NCBI RefSeq assembly: GCF_027887165.1
Contig: NC_077233.1
Span: 227,688,872-227,752,871, forward strand
Length of the DNA: 64,000 nt
Reading direction: 5' to 3'
DNA from: Monodelphis domestica
Lineage: Eukaryota > Chordata > Mammalia > Didelphimorphia > Didelphidae
Position 1 is the stretch's first letter. The number at the start of each line of letters is the position of its first letter. Of this stretch, positions 33,905-44,649 are shown in pieces. The translations under genes were made by a program, and so were the position numbers. The notes below the pieces were generated by a model. The model worked only from the letters and a program-made list of their open reading frames with translations. It was not told where the DNA came from and made no database searches.

Positions 33905-34548
33905 CTTTCTTTTTTTATTATTATTATTTTTTATATTGAGAAAATTTTATTTAATTAGTTAATTTACAATATTTCCCCATGGTTATATATTCTTTTCCTC
34001 CCCTTCCCTCAACCTCCTCCCATAGCTGATGCGCAGTTCCACTGGGTTCTACATGTGTCATTGATCAAGACCTATTGTAAAAATGGAGATTTGAACCTGG
34101 GACTCCATTTCCCAGAAGTCCTTGCTCACTTCCCACTTTATACTTGCCTTGTAACCTCACCTGGGCCTTGAGCAAGATGGGGTATTTAACCTGGCTGTAA
34201 AGGCTACTGGGTCTCTTTTCCTACTTCCACTTCGGAGTACACATGGCTCTCCACCTAGCAGGAAAGATCTGAGTGGTCATGAATATGCTCTCTGGGCCTA
34301 GCACGTGCCTTTCTTACTTGTATTTTCCTAAATTCCTTATCTTAAATAAACCTCTAAAAATATAATACTTCTAGAGAGAAACTAATTTTCTACCTGCCTC
34401 AGTTTCCCCCTAAATTTTAATCTTTACACTATTTCCATATTGTTGATGTTTGCATCAGGGTAATCATTTAGTCTACATCCCCAGTCATATCCGCATCAAC
34501 CCATGTGATCAAGCAGTTGTTTTTCTTCTGTGTTTCTGCTCCCACAGT
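33905..34548 (-). mobile_element. L1 3'UTR split by a solo LTR
   Basis: 33905-34075 is the inverted L1 3' terminus (tatttccccatggttatata; gttccactgggttctacatg; tgatcaagacctat). It resumes at 34429 with ctatttccatattgttgatg through aatcatttagtctacatccc. The duplicated ctat marks the LTR insertion. Confidence 0.85.
34076..34428 (+). mobile_element. Solo LTR, 353 bp, 4-bp TSD
   Basis: Begins TGTAAA and ends TTTACA, perfect inverted termini. It is flanked by ctat on both sides (34072-34075 and 34429-34432) and neatly interrupts an L1 3'UTR. It contains ggggtatttaacc as a TATA-like element and ttaaataaacctctaaaaat with the polyadenylation signal near 34343. Parts resemble the ERV LTRs at 25301 and 29704 (actccatttcccagaa versus actacatttcccgaga; the aataaacctct block). 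Confidence 0.92.
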
Positions 34549-34960
34549 TCTAGGGAACCTTTCTAAGGGAATGTCCCCTTTTCCTACACAGGCTGGTTAG
34601 ATTATTTCCTCATCCCACCCCCATTACTAGAAAGCAAGCTACTACCCAACAATACCAATCTAATGTTCCTCTAAGTATCTCTAGTGAGATGTCCAATGCC
34701 CACTAGTTATTACCCTGCAAAATGTAGCAAAATGTAGATATCTCTTCAGTGCCAGACTCTAGTAAGTAATGCATTTAGGTGAATGCCCTTTCTGCTGGTA
34801 CCTATATCTCTGCCAGAGCTTTGGGACCCGCTCTGCTGCCACTGGGATCTCAGTTGTATTTTAACATGGCCATCATGGGTTTTGCTACTGTCCCTGTGCC
34901 AGGCAATGCCAATAGGACTTGACTATGTCCCTATGTCCAGAACATGACTCTCTAGAGTTA
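34549..34960. other. Unassigned sequence between L1 fragments
   Basis: Not L1-like; perhaps another LTR or filler insertion, since L1 sequence lies on both sides. Confidence 0.35.
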
Positions 34961-34964
34961 CTAC

Positions 34965-35225
34965 TTCAGTAAAAAAGTTTCTTTGTAGTTTGATAGGTAT
35001 GGCACTGAATAAGTATATTCATTTGGGCAGGATTGTCATTTTTATTATGTTAGCTCTTCCTATCCATGAGCAATTAATGTTTTCCAATTTAGATCTAATT
35101 TTAATTGTGTAGAAAGTGTTTTGTAGTTGTGTTTCTATAATTCCTGTGTTTGTCTTGGCAAATAGATTCCTAAATATTTTATATTGTTTGGGTGATTTTA
35201 AATGGAATTTCTCTTTCTAATTCTT
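34965..35225 (-). mobile_element. L1 ORF2 internal fragment
   Basis: Runs parallel to 36905-37168 (agtaaaaaagttt, ggtatggcactgaataagta, gtttgtcttggcaaatagat), so it is an older partial copy of the same ORF2 segment. Confidence 0.85.
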
Positions 35226-35227
35226 TT

Positions 35228-37680
35228 TCAAAAATAATTAATTTTTTGAAATTAATTAATTTTAATTTTATTTAGTCAATTTAAAACATTACTCCTTGGT
35301 TACAAGAATCATATTCTTTCCCTCCCTCCCCTTTCCCCACCCTTCCCGCAGCCATAGCACAGTTCCACTCAGTTTTACATGCGTACTTGATCAGAACCTA
35401 TTTCCATGTTGTTGATGTTTGCACTAGGATGTTCATTTAGAGTCTACATCCCCAATTATATCCCCCTTGACCCATGTAATCAAGCAGTTGTTTTTCTTCT
35501 GTGTTTCTACTCCCACAGTTTTTCCTCTGAATGGTGGATAGTGTTCTTTCTCGTAGATCCCTCCAAGTTGTTCAGAATCATTGCATTGCCACTAATGGAG
35601 AAGTCCATTACATTCGATTGTACCACAGTATATCAGTCTCTGTGTATAATGTTTTCCTGGATCTGCTCCTCTCACTCTGCATCAATTCCTGGAGGATGTT
35701 CCAGTTTCCATGGAATTCCTCCACTTTATTATTCCTTTGAGCACAATAGTATTCTATCACCAACATATACCACAATTTGTTCAGCCATTCCCCAATTGAA
35801 GGGCATCCCCTCATTTTCCAATTTTTGGCCACCTCAAAGAGCGCAGTTATGAATATTCTTGTACAAGTCTTTTTCCTTATTATCTCTTTGGGGTACAAAC
35901 CCAGCAGTGCTATGGCTGGATCAAAGGGCAGACAGTCTTTTATCGCTCTTTGGGCATAGTTCCAAATTGCCCTCCAGAATTGTTGGATCAATTCACAACT
36001 CTACCAGCAATGAATTAATGTCCCGACTTTGCCACATCCCCTCCAGCATTCATTACTTTCCTTTGCTGTCATGTTAGCCAATCTGCTATGTGTGAGGTGA
36101 TACATCAGAGTTGTGTTTTGATTTACATCTCTCTGATTATAAGAGATTTAGAACACTTTTTCATGTGCTTATTAATAGTTTTGATTTCTTTAATTGAAAG
36201 TTGCCTATTCATGTCCCTTGCCCATTTATCAATTGGACAATGGCTTGATTTTTCTGTACAATTGATTTAGCTTTTTATAAATTTGAGTAATTAGACCTTT
36301 GTCAGAGGTTTTTGTTATGAAGATTGTTTCCCAATTTGTTGATTCCCTTCTAATTTTGGTTGCATTGGTTTTGTTTGCACAAAACCCTTTTAATTTGATG
36401 TAATCAAAATTACTTATTTTACATTTTGTGATTTTTTTAAACTCTTGCTTGGTTTTAAAATCTTTCCTTTCCCAAAGATCTTACATGTGTACTATTCTGT
36501 ATTCACCTAATTTACTTATAGTTTCTTTCTTTATGTTCAAGTCATTCACCTACTCTGAGTTTATCTTGGTGTAGGGTGTGAGATATTGATCTAAACATAA
36601 TCTCTCCCATACTGTCTTCCAATTTTCCCAGCAGTTTTTATCAACTAGTGAATTTTTGTCCCAAAAGTTGGGATCTTTGGGCTTATCACAGACTTGCTGA
36701 GATCACTTACCCCAAGTCTATTCCACTGATCCTCCTTTCTGTCTCTTAGTCAGTACCATATTGTTTTGGTGACCACTGCTTTATAGTATAGTTTGAGATC
36801 TGGGACTTCAAGGCCACCTTCCTTCACATTTTTTTTTAATTATTTCCCTGGATATCTTTGATCTTTTGTTCTTCCAAATGAACTTTGTTATTTTTTTTTT
36901 CTAATTCAGTAAAAAAGTTTTTTGGTAGTTCAATGGGTATGGCACTAAATAAGTAAATAAATTTGGGTAGGATGGTCATTTTTATTATTTTAGCTTGTCC
37001 TATTCATGAGCAATTAATGTTTTTCCAATTGTTTAGATCTAGTTTTAATTGTGTGGAAAGTGTTTTGTAGTTGTGTTCATATAGTTCTTGTGTTTGTCTT
37101 GGCAGATAGATTCCTAAGTATTTTATATTGTCTAGGGTGATTTTAAATGGAATTTCTCTTTCTAATTCTTGCTGCTAAGATGTGTTGGAAATATATAGAA
37201 ATGCTGATGACTTATATGGGTTTATTTTTTATCCTGCAACTTTGCTAAAGTTGTTGATTATTTTGACTAGCTTTTTAGTTGATTCTCTAGGATTCATTAA
37301 GTAGATCATGTCATCCGCAAAGAGTGATAGCTTGGTCTCTTCATTGCCTATTGTAATACCTTCAATTTCTTTTTCTTCTCTAATTGCTACTGCTAGTGTT
37401 TCTAGTACAATGTTAAATAATAGAGGTGATAATGGGCATCCTTGTTTCACTCCTGATCTTATTGCGAAGGTTTCTAGTTTATCCCCATTGCAGATGAGGT
37501 TTGCTGATGGTTTTAGATATATACTGTTTATTATTTTTAGGAAAGGACCTTCTATTCCTATACTCTCTAGTGTTTTCAATAGGAATGAGTGTTGTGTTTT
37601 GCCAAAGGCTTTTTCTGCATCTATGAGATAATCATGTGATTTTTGATGGTTTGCTTGTTAATATGGTCAATTATTTGGAT
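35228..37680 (-). mobile_element. 5'-truncated L1 with RT and C-terminal ORF2
   Basis: About 2.45 kb from inverted tail and 3'UTR through most of ORF2. On the minus strand, 35991-35608 encodes the ORF2 C-terminus ([25 protein letters not shown]). 37579-37229 encodes reverse transcriptase with [19 protein letters not shown] and the catalytic FADDM box. Several frameshifts separate the two open parts, so it is inactive. The 5' end lies near 37680; no clear TSD was found. Confidence 0.93.
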
Positions 37681-37854
37681 GGTCATAACAAAGATCTTAA
37701 CAAAAGAAGGGAGAACCTTTCACAGTTTCACAGTCTGGGAGAAGAAACTGTTTATTTTCAGCTTTAAAATCATACCTCTTTGACCTGACCCCAAGAAGAG
37801 GAGCAAAGGGGAAAATGATTTTTCAATAATATTCCAATTCAACACTAGTTTTCC
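37681..37854. other. Unassigned short spacer
   Basis: No repeat or gene recognised. Confidence 0.3.
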
Positions 37855-38345
37855 TCAGAGGTAAAGTAATATTATCCCCAATTTACCTATGAGAAAAGTG
37901 AGGGTCAGAAACTTTAAGCCATTTTCCATGGGGTCAGATAGCCAGTAAGTGAGAAAACTGTGTAGAGGGAGTTTCATCTCCTCCCCCTCTGGATTGCTAG
38001 CCCGGTTCATCCCATTTTGTGTGGGATGTATGCACACAGGGAGGTGTGGGAGAGTCGGAGGATAAGAGGGGTGGGTGGAGATGCCCCCCTCTCTACTTCC
38101 CTGAATGGGGCACTGGAGCAGGGATGGAGAATTGTGCAGGAGGATCAGCATGTGGTCAGACTTGGGTTAGAAAATGGGCTTTAAACTTCTATCTCTTTGC
38201 TTTCTTTGTCTCAAGTTATTAATAAACTCTATGGAAAATAAGAACCTGGAGTTATTAATTTAAATCTAACAAAACTAAGATTCAAACCCAAGTCTCCTTA
38301 TGCTGTCCAGCATTTTTTCCATTACACATCACAGCCTGGAGGTGA
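37855..38345 (-). repeat. MIR-type SINE split by a solo LTR
   Basis: The left part, 37855-37958 (taatattatccccaatttac, gtcagatagccagtaagtga), and right part, 38272-38345 (aagattcaaacccaagtctc), join into one inverted MIR across the duplicated aaac. Confidence 0.83.
37959..38271 (+). mobile_element. Solo LTR, 313 bp, 4-bp TSD
   Basis: Starts TGTGTAGAGG and ends AATCTAACA, flanked by aaac on both sides (37955-37958 and 38272-38275), inside a MIR. An aataaac signal near 38221 is followed by a short T/A-rich end. The family differs from the LTR at 34076. Confidence 0.9.
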
Positions 38346-38590
38346 AATCATGGATTAAATGTTGATCCTAGTGTTAGGAAGATGAGTTTAAAAACCAGGT
38401 TAAATCTTAACTCTCTGGGTAATCTTAGGCAAGGCATTTAACCTCTGCCTCAGTTTTCTCAACTGTAAAATGTAGTTAATAATAGCATCTCCCTCACAGG
38501 TTGGTTGTGAGGATCAAAATAAATAATATTTGGAAAGTATGCTTAGCACAGTCCCTAGCACATAGTAGGTACTATTTAACAACTAGTTAG
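38346..38590 (+). repeat. MIR-type SINE
   Basis: taatcttaggcaaggcattt, ctcagttttctcaactgtaa, acaggttggttgtgaggatc, then cacatagtaggtactattta. Confidence 0.75.
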
Positions 38591-38684
38591 TTTCATTGGT
38601 GCATTTCACTTTTCATAACATGAATAGCAGATAGCAGATAGCTAATCACTTTCTCTGAGGGTCTCATACATATCTGACATTTAG

Positions 38685-38860
38685 AGTCATAGAATTTTAA
38701 ATGGAAAGGGGACTTTAAAGATAATATAGTTTAACCTTCTTGTCTTCCAAATAAGACAACCCAGGTCCATAAGCTAAATTGACTTCCCTGGGGTACACAA
38801 AATGAATTAATGGCAGTCCCGAGATTGGCCTCAGCCTCCTAACTCCTCATCCAATCTTCT
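38685..38860 (-). repeat. THER1/MIR-type SINE
   Basis: gagtcatagaattttaaatg, gactttaaagataatatagt, then gattggcctcagcctcctaa in inverted order. Confidence 0.6.
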
Positions 38861-38864
38861 TCTG

Positions 38865-39265
38865 CTCTCCTGAAGAGAGAATTGCCAGAGATTTCTCCAT
38901 TCAATTCAAACTCCTATGTTTGACACAGACAAATCTGTGTCGATTTGCATATATTATTGACATATCATATTGCTTATATGTTTAGGCTCTCTTTCCTCAA
39001 TAATGTCTCAATGGCTGGAACCTCTGTCTTGTTATTCTGAATATCTCATAAGCACTTTTCAAACAATTCAATAAATATTTGTTCACTGAATTAACAGCTG
39101 AATAAGACATATTTGTTTGTCAGCTAGTTGTTTAAAAGACCAACAATCCTTTTCATTGGCTGGTTGGATAAGCCATTTTCTGAGGTTGGGGTTGAATACT
39201 CTGTGACCACAGACTCTATCTCACCTAGTTCACTAGGTGAACACAATTCTCAATCCATTGTATCT
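38865..39265. other. Unassigned intergenic sequence with a short palindrome
   Basis: A 20-bp inverted repeat with 9-bp perfect arms, tcacctagt and actaggtga, at 39221-39240. Nothing else recognised, apart from an L2-like caataaatatttgttcactg near 39070. Confidence 0.4.
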
Positions 39266-39267
39266 CC

Positions 39268-39480
39268 TCAAGGCAGTAATGTGTAATGGGAAAAAAAGGT
39301 TGGTGGCATCAGGAACCCTGGTTTTCACCCCTTATTGACTGACTGTATGACCCCTTGACAATGGTTAACTTGAAGTCCATAAACTGGAGATAACATTTAT
39401 TTTACTTCAGAGGTTTTTTGTGAAGATCAAATGAGTTAATGGATATGAAAAGATGTCTGTCTGCAGACACTAGGCCAGTG
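39268..39480 (+). repeat. MIR-type SINE
   Basis: gtaatgtgtaatgggaaaaa, ctgtatgaccccttgacaat, gaagatcaaatgagttaatg. Old copy. Confidence 0.6.
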
Positions 39481-39724
39481 AAAGCTCACAACCACTGTGC
39501 ACATTCTACTGATGCTATCTTTACATACAAAGGACCATATTATAGATTATACTTATAATGATTTGGTCTATAACTGTGAGTGAATTTGTGTCTTACTTTA
39601 GGGAATAGACTGCCTGAGAGACTTGTGGAATTGCTGAATGTTATATGCTGAAATGATGTGTCTGTGGCTATTTTTTAAACCATTCACAATCATATTTATT
39701 ATACATGTGCTATATAGGTAATCA

Positions 39725-39850
39725 AACAACAAGTATTTATTAACTACTTACTATGTACGAGCTATTATACTAAATGCTAGGGACATCAAAACCATAATGA
39801 AATGGTTCCTTTTTTAAAAGATCTTATATTCTATTAGAGGGAAACAATAC
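39725..39850 (-). repeat. L2/MIR-type 3'-end repeat
   Basis: caagtatttattaactactt, actatgtacgagctattata, gatcttatattctattagag, same family as 30595 and 42490. Confidence 0.5.
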
Positions 39851-39984
39851 ATGCATATACAGGATGTATCCAAAGTTAGTATAGATTTAAGCTTTTAAGA
39901 ACAGAAAACTGCACTTTTTGGGGACACTATAAATAACAAACAAATAAAGGTGATTTTTGGTGAGGTGAGCTGGAAAGATTCTAT

Positions 39985-40095
39985 CTGTGAATGTAAGCTC
40001 CTTGAGAACAAAAATGTTCTTTTTTGCCTATATTTGTATCCCAAAACACTTATCAAAGTGCATCCCACATAGTATACACTTAATAAATGCTTGTT
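39985..40095 (+). mobile_element. L2 LINE 3' end
   Basis: gtaagctccttgagaacaaa, tttgtatcccaaaacactta, tacacttaataaatgcttgt, the classic L2 terminus. Confidence 0.8.
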
Positions 40096-40096
40096 T

Positions 40097-40216
40097 TCTT
40101 CCTTCCTTCCTTCTCTCCCTCCCTGTCCTTTCCTGTCTCCCTGCTCCCTTTCCCTCTTTTCTTCCTAACTCCATTCTTCCTTGCTTCCTTGCTTCCTTCT
40201 CTCCTTCCTTCCTTCA
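40097..40216. repeat. Degenerate (CTTC)n tract
   Basis: Pyrimidine-only on the plus strand for about 120 bp, directly after the L2 end. Confidence 0.85.
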
Positions 40217-40263
40217 AAAAGGCCAGATTGGTTGGAACATATAGGATGTGGGTTGGAGTAAGT

Positions 40264-40354
40264 GGTCCCAAAAGTCTTAGTGTAGTTTTAAGCTTTAAAC
40301 TATGATGTTTTAAGCTATTAAAGCTAAAAACTACACTAAGACTTTTGGGATACC
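40264..40354. mobile_element. Palindromic mariner-like MITE
   Basis: The left arm gtcccaaaagtcttagtgta (from 40265) and right arm tacactaagacttttgggat (ending at 40351) are near-perfect inverse complements, 24 of 25 over the whole arm, with a short central loop of about 35 bases. Such short hairpins with cccaaaagtctta-type ends belong to Tc1/mariner-related MITEs as I recall them. A weaker relative is at 31068. Confidence 0.7.
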
Positions 40355-40359
40355 CAAAT

Positions 40360-40534
40360 CATAGGAGTTGGTTAAAACCGGTTATAAAGGATCTAAAGTT
40401 CCAAACAGTCTATATTTGATCCTAGAAGAATTAGGGAACTACTGCAATTTATTAAGCAATAGAGTGAAACATCAAGCATGCTTTAGGAATGAGTATCACT
40501 TTGATGGTGGTAGTGATGTTTCTTAGGCTGGAAA
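40360..40534. repeat. Old dispersed repeat, left part (L1 target)
   Basis: ccaaacagtctatatttgat, cctagaagaattagggaact and caatttattaagcaatagag match the ending block of 62345-62850. It continues after the L1 at 41618-41760. Confidence 0.5.
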
Positions 40535-40549
40535 GGGAAGGAAGTATTT

Positions 40550-41602
40550 TTTTTTAAATATTTTATTTGATCATTTCCAAGCATTATTCATTAAATACAT
40601 AGATCATTTTCTTTTCCTCCCCCCACCCCCCATAGCCGACACGTAAGTCCACTGGGCATTACATGTTTTCTTGATTTGAACCCATTGCTTTGTTGATAAT
40701 ATTTGCATTAGAGTGTTCATTTAGAGTCTCTCCTCTGTCATGTCCCCTCAACCTCTGTATTCAGGCAGTTGCTTTTCCTCGGTGTTTCTACTCCCATAGT
40801 TTATCCTTTGCTTATGAATGGTGTTTTTTTCTCCTAGATCCCTGAAAGTTGTTCAGGGACATTACACCACCACTAATGGAGAAGTCCATTACATTCGATT
40901 GTACCACAGTGTATTAGTCTCTGTGTACAATGTTCTCCTGGTTCTGCTCCTCTCACTCTGCATCACTTCCTGGAGGTTGTTCCAGTCTCCATGGAATTCC
41001 TCCACTTTATTATTCCTTTTAGCACAATAGTATTCCATCACCAACATATACCACAATTTGCTCAGCCATTCCCCAATTGATGGGCATCCCCTCGTTTTCC
41101 AGTTTTTGGCCACCACAAGGAGTGCAGCTATGAATATTTTTGTACAAGTCTTTTTGTCCATTATCTCTTTGGGGTACAAGCCCAGCAGTGCTATGGCTGG
41201 ATCAAAGGGCAGACAGTCTTTTATCACCCTTTGGGCATAGTTCCAAATTGCCCTCCAGAATGGTTGGATCAGTTCACAACTCCACCAGCAATGAATTAAT
41301 GTCCCTACTTTGCCACATCCCCTCCAGCATTCATTACTTTCCTTTGCTGTCATGTTAGCCAATTTGCTATGTGTGAGGTGATACCTCAGAGTTGTTTTGA
41401 TTTGCATCTCTCTGATTATAAGAGATGTAGAACACTTCTTCATGTGCTTGTTAATAGTTTTGATTTCTTTATCTGAGAACTGCCTATCCATGTCCCTTGC
41501 CCATTTATCAATTGGAGAATGGCTTGATTTTTTGTACAGTTGATTTAGCTCTTTATAAATTTGAGTAATTAAACCTTTGTCAGAGGTTTCTATGAAGATT
41601 TT
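40550..41602 (-). mobile_element. 5'-truncated L1 with perfect 15-bp TSD
   Basis: Flanked by identical gggaaggaagtattt at 40535-40549 and 41603-41617. The inverted A-tail is at the left; the ORF2 C-terminus is open for about 240 codons on the minus strand (down to 40889) with [27 protein letters not shown] and IHCWWSC. The tidy TSD and unbroken frame make it one of the youngest L1 copies here. Confidence 0.97.
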
Positions 41603-41617
41603 GGGAAGGAAGTATTT

Positions 41618-41765
41618 GAGGAATGTGTAGATAGAATCAATAAGACTTAACACCTGATTGGTTTAGGAGTGGGACATCAAACACTGAGGGGAACATAAAG
41701 GAGCTTAATATGAAGTCTCTGCCCTCAAAGAGCTCACAGTCTATATATGGAAACAATGACTAGAA
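41618..41765. repeat. Old dispersed repeat, right part
   Basis: Continuation of the 40360 repeat, followed by an L2-type block (ctctgccctcaaagagctca). Confidence 0.45.
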
Positions 41766-41883
41766 ATCATGATTGAGTAAATTTTATAGTGTTTCATTGT
41801 ACCAATCCTTTGATGATGTCTCTGTTTCAGCTAGATTGACCAAATAGATGTTTGAGCTATCTTTCCTCAGAAAGCTGCCAACT

Positions 41884-42060
41884 AGGGGCACCAAGTAGCA
41901 CAGAAGAAGAAGCCAGACCTAGAGACCTGGGCTCCAATGTGATCTTAGACAAGTCCTAGCTGTGTGATCTTGGACAAGTCATTTAACCTCAATTGCCTAG
42001 CCCTAACCAATCTTCTTCCTTGATTCTAAGATAGAAAGTAAGGGTTTAAAAAAAAGAAAA
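41884..42060 (+). repeat. Marsupial CORE-SINE (SINE1 type)
   Basis: ggggcaccaagtagcacaga, gtgatcttggacaagtcatt, gattctaagatagaaagtaa and a long A-rich tail. Confidence 0.85.
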
Positions 42061-42064
42061 AAAA

Positions 42065-42485
42065 AGAAAACTACCAACTTTCTTTAGAACTTTAGAATAT
42101 TCCTAAGAGTTGATTTCTTCTATGTGAACTTTTGCCTTACTGAAAAAATTTTTGGAGAGGATTTCAAATCTCCTCTCTTAAGGTTAATGAGATGTTAAAT
42201 TTTTTTTTCCAGTTTCTGCAAAGGGAAGGAAGTCCTTTGGTTGCCAAGAGAAGTTCACTATGTTAATTTCTCTTACCCTAACTCAACTTACACATAACAG
42301 TTCTTGAGTACAAATTTGGAAATTAATTTTTAATTTCTAATTTCAAATGACTCATCTTGTATTTATGGTTTCTTCTTAAAAGGAGTGACCCCATGGTTAG
42401 TTGACTCCATCTTCATATCAGGTTATTTAGCCATTCACATTTTTATGTGAATAGGATAGGACAAAGGACTTTTAATATCCCTTCA
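42065..42485. other. Unassigned intergenic sequence
   Basis: No gene or confident repeat. Confidence 0.35.
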
Positions 42486-42489
42486 GAAT

Positions 42490-42600
42490 GATTAAGAATT
42501 TATTAAGCACCTACTATATGCTAGACACTATACAAAGTACTAGAGCTACAAATACAAAAAAAGTGACACAGCTCTTTCTGAAATGAAAATTACATTTTAA
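42490..42600 (-). repeat. L2/MIR-type 3'-end repeat
   Basis: gaatttattaagcacctact, atatgctagacactatacaa; same family as 30595 and 39725. A (TA)n/(TG)n run follows at 42614-42630. Confidence 0.55.
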
Positions 42601-42703
42601 CGGAGTTAAGATTATATATATATATGTGTGTGATTTATGTATCTAGTGATATATATGCTAATACTTATATCTAAATATATATAGGAGGCCATATCTACAT
42701 CTA

Positions 42704-42912
42704 TAGGCAGCCAGGTGGCACAGTAGCTAAACTGATGGACCTGGAATCAGGAAGTTCTAAATTCAAATCCAATCTCAGAAACTTCCTAGCTATGTGACCT
42801 AAGTCACTTAACCCTGTTTGCTTCAGTTTCTGAACTGGTAATCCATTCCAATATCTTTGCCAAGAAAATCCCAAATGGGGTCACCAAGAGTCAGATACAA
42901 CTGAACAACAAT
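42704..42912 (+). repeat. MAR1-type SINE
   Basis: aggcagccaggtggcacagt, ttcctagctatgtgacctaa, atatctttgccaagaaaatc and agtcagatacaactgaacaa, full length. Confidence 0.88.
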
Positions 42913-42914
42913 TA

Positions 42915-43770
42915 TATATATACGTTGACAGTCAAGTGTTATACTCTTTCCAGTAACAATTACAGCATTAATTTGATTATCATTCCCAGAACAAAAGCAA
43001 GAGGTGGAAAGGGATTAGGGTTGGAGCAGGGAAATTGGTAAAATATAGGAAATGAGTAGGCCCTATTTTGCTGGTTGCCTGGATGAGATGTAAAGCATAG
43101 TCTGGGGCCTGCTAGGTATAAAGGATTAAATCAGTTTTTGCTCACTCACCCACCAAACAGAAGAGCTCAGCCTTGAGGTTGAATACCAAAGCTATGTGGA
43201 TTAATTCCCCAGTTTAGGAGGGCATGGACACTTCTGGAGGGTTCCTGCTTCTGTTGGGGTCGAGGGGAGAAGCAAAAGTAAGTAGATAGCAAGCTCATAT
43301 TGGGAAGGACCTGGTTTCTTGATGGATGGCTAGATGGGATATGAAATATGATCTAGCACTAGCTAAATATAATGTGAATATACACCAGATACAGCCACAA
43401 TAACACACCCTGTTATGTGAAAAGTTATTTAATACAAATAATGTGCTTTCTGTATTGAAATGAAAATTGTTTGGTTTTATCCATTGGTAGTGATAGATTT
43501 TGCTGAGACAGAAACCCTTTCTCACCAAGTGGTCTTTGTAACCAATGGAACTTATATACAAGAAGGCCAAAGTAAGTCAAAGATGGGCCCATTTGAAAAC
43601 TGAACTGATGCCCTGAAAAACTGGTGATTTACTTTATTAGCTAAGCAGCTCAAAGCCCATTTGGCTTTTAAAAACTTGTTCTTCTCTAAATTCTACATAT
43701 TTGGTCTCTCAATATTTTTCTACAACCATGCTAGGGAATTTGGAACTTAATACGTGTCAAGAAAGCAGTG
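42915..43770. other. Unassigned intergenic sequence
   Basis: No gene or confident repeat. The minus ORF 43295-43570 (91 codons) has no recognisable motif. Confidence 0.4.
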
Positions 43771-43774
43771 AAAT

Positions 43775-43920
43775 GGGGTGAAAGAACATTACACTGGGAG
43801 TCAGGAGAACTGAATTCAAGCAAGTTACCAAACTTTCTAAGGACCATTTCCTCATTTACAAAATAAGGAGATTGACCTTTGAAGGTCAGCTAGCACATTG
43901 ATTCTCAAGTGTGATCCAGG
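43775..43920 (+). repeat. THER1/MIR-type SINE
   Basis: cactgggagtcaggagaact, gaattcaagcaagttaccaa, cctcatttacaaaataagga. Confidence 0.65.
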
Positions 43921-43924
43921 AACT

Positions 43925-44465
43925 CATAGGAGACCTCAAGACACTTTCAGAGGATACTTGAAGCCAAAATTATTTTCGACAAGAATACTAAGATGTTATA
44001 ATTTATTTATTAAACATCAAGAGCTTTAACCAGGGTTGTGCTGGAGCCAGTTTGAACTGGAGTAGATTGTAAATTTCTAAAATATAAATGCTAGCACTGA
44101 AAATTTAACAAACACTATGAAATGGGGCTTGATTTATTGTCTTGTTGAATGCTTCAATATAGGAAAGTTATGAACAAAATATTATTAACATATTAAACTT
44201 TAAAGTGTGTTGAGTATGCATTCTTTTTTTTTTGATGGGAAAGGTTATTAAACATTTATCAACATACTCATATCTATAACCCATAAAAATAAGAACTTTT
44301 TGGGGAGGGGATCCTTGGTTATTTTTAAGAGTGTAAAGGAGTAAATAATGTTCAACTTTCCATCTCAGTTTGTGATTCTGAGGCTTATCTATGCTGAAAA
44401 TTGAACTGAACTGAAAATTCTTCCTTCTTCCTTTTTTCCCTCTTGTATTAGATCCTGCTACCACC
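43925..44465. other. Unassigned intergenic sequence
   Basis: AT-rich, no gene or confident repeat. The segment 43920-43990 (gaactcataggagacctcaa) resembles an old dispersed repeat but is not identified. Confidence 0.35.
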
Positions 44466-44469
44466 ACAT

Positions 44470-44605
44470 CTTTTGTTTATTTTTTATTTAAAATATTTTT
44501 CTATGGTTACATGATTTATGATTCCACCTTTCCTTCCCCCACTCCCGGAGCTGACAAGCAATTCCACTGGGTTATACATGTATCATTGTTCAAAACCTAC
44601 CCACC
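44470..44605 (-). mobile_element. L1 3'-terminal fragment
   Basis: tatttttctatggttacatg, gcaattccactgggttatac, cattgttcaaaacctac; only the last ~130 bp of L1. Confidence 0.72.
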
Positions 44606-44649
44606 ACATCTCCTTTCTTGAATTTATACAGTTTGCTTCTTTTCTTTTT

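Noticed and set aside
37229..37579. Reverse transcriptase ORF as a retron or other novel RT system
   Set aside because: The [19 protein letters not shown] and FADDM motifs, and the adjoining ORF2 C-terminus and 3'UTR, make it an ordinary truncated L1.
40889..41653. 254-codon minus ORF as a host gene
   Set aside because: It is L1 ORF2 C-terminus inside an insertion with a 15-bp TSD.
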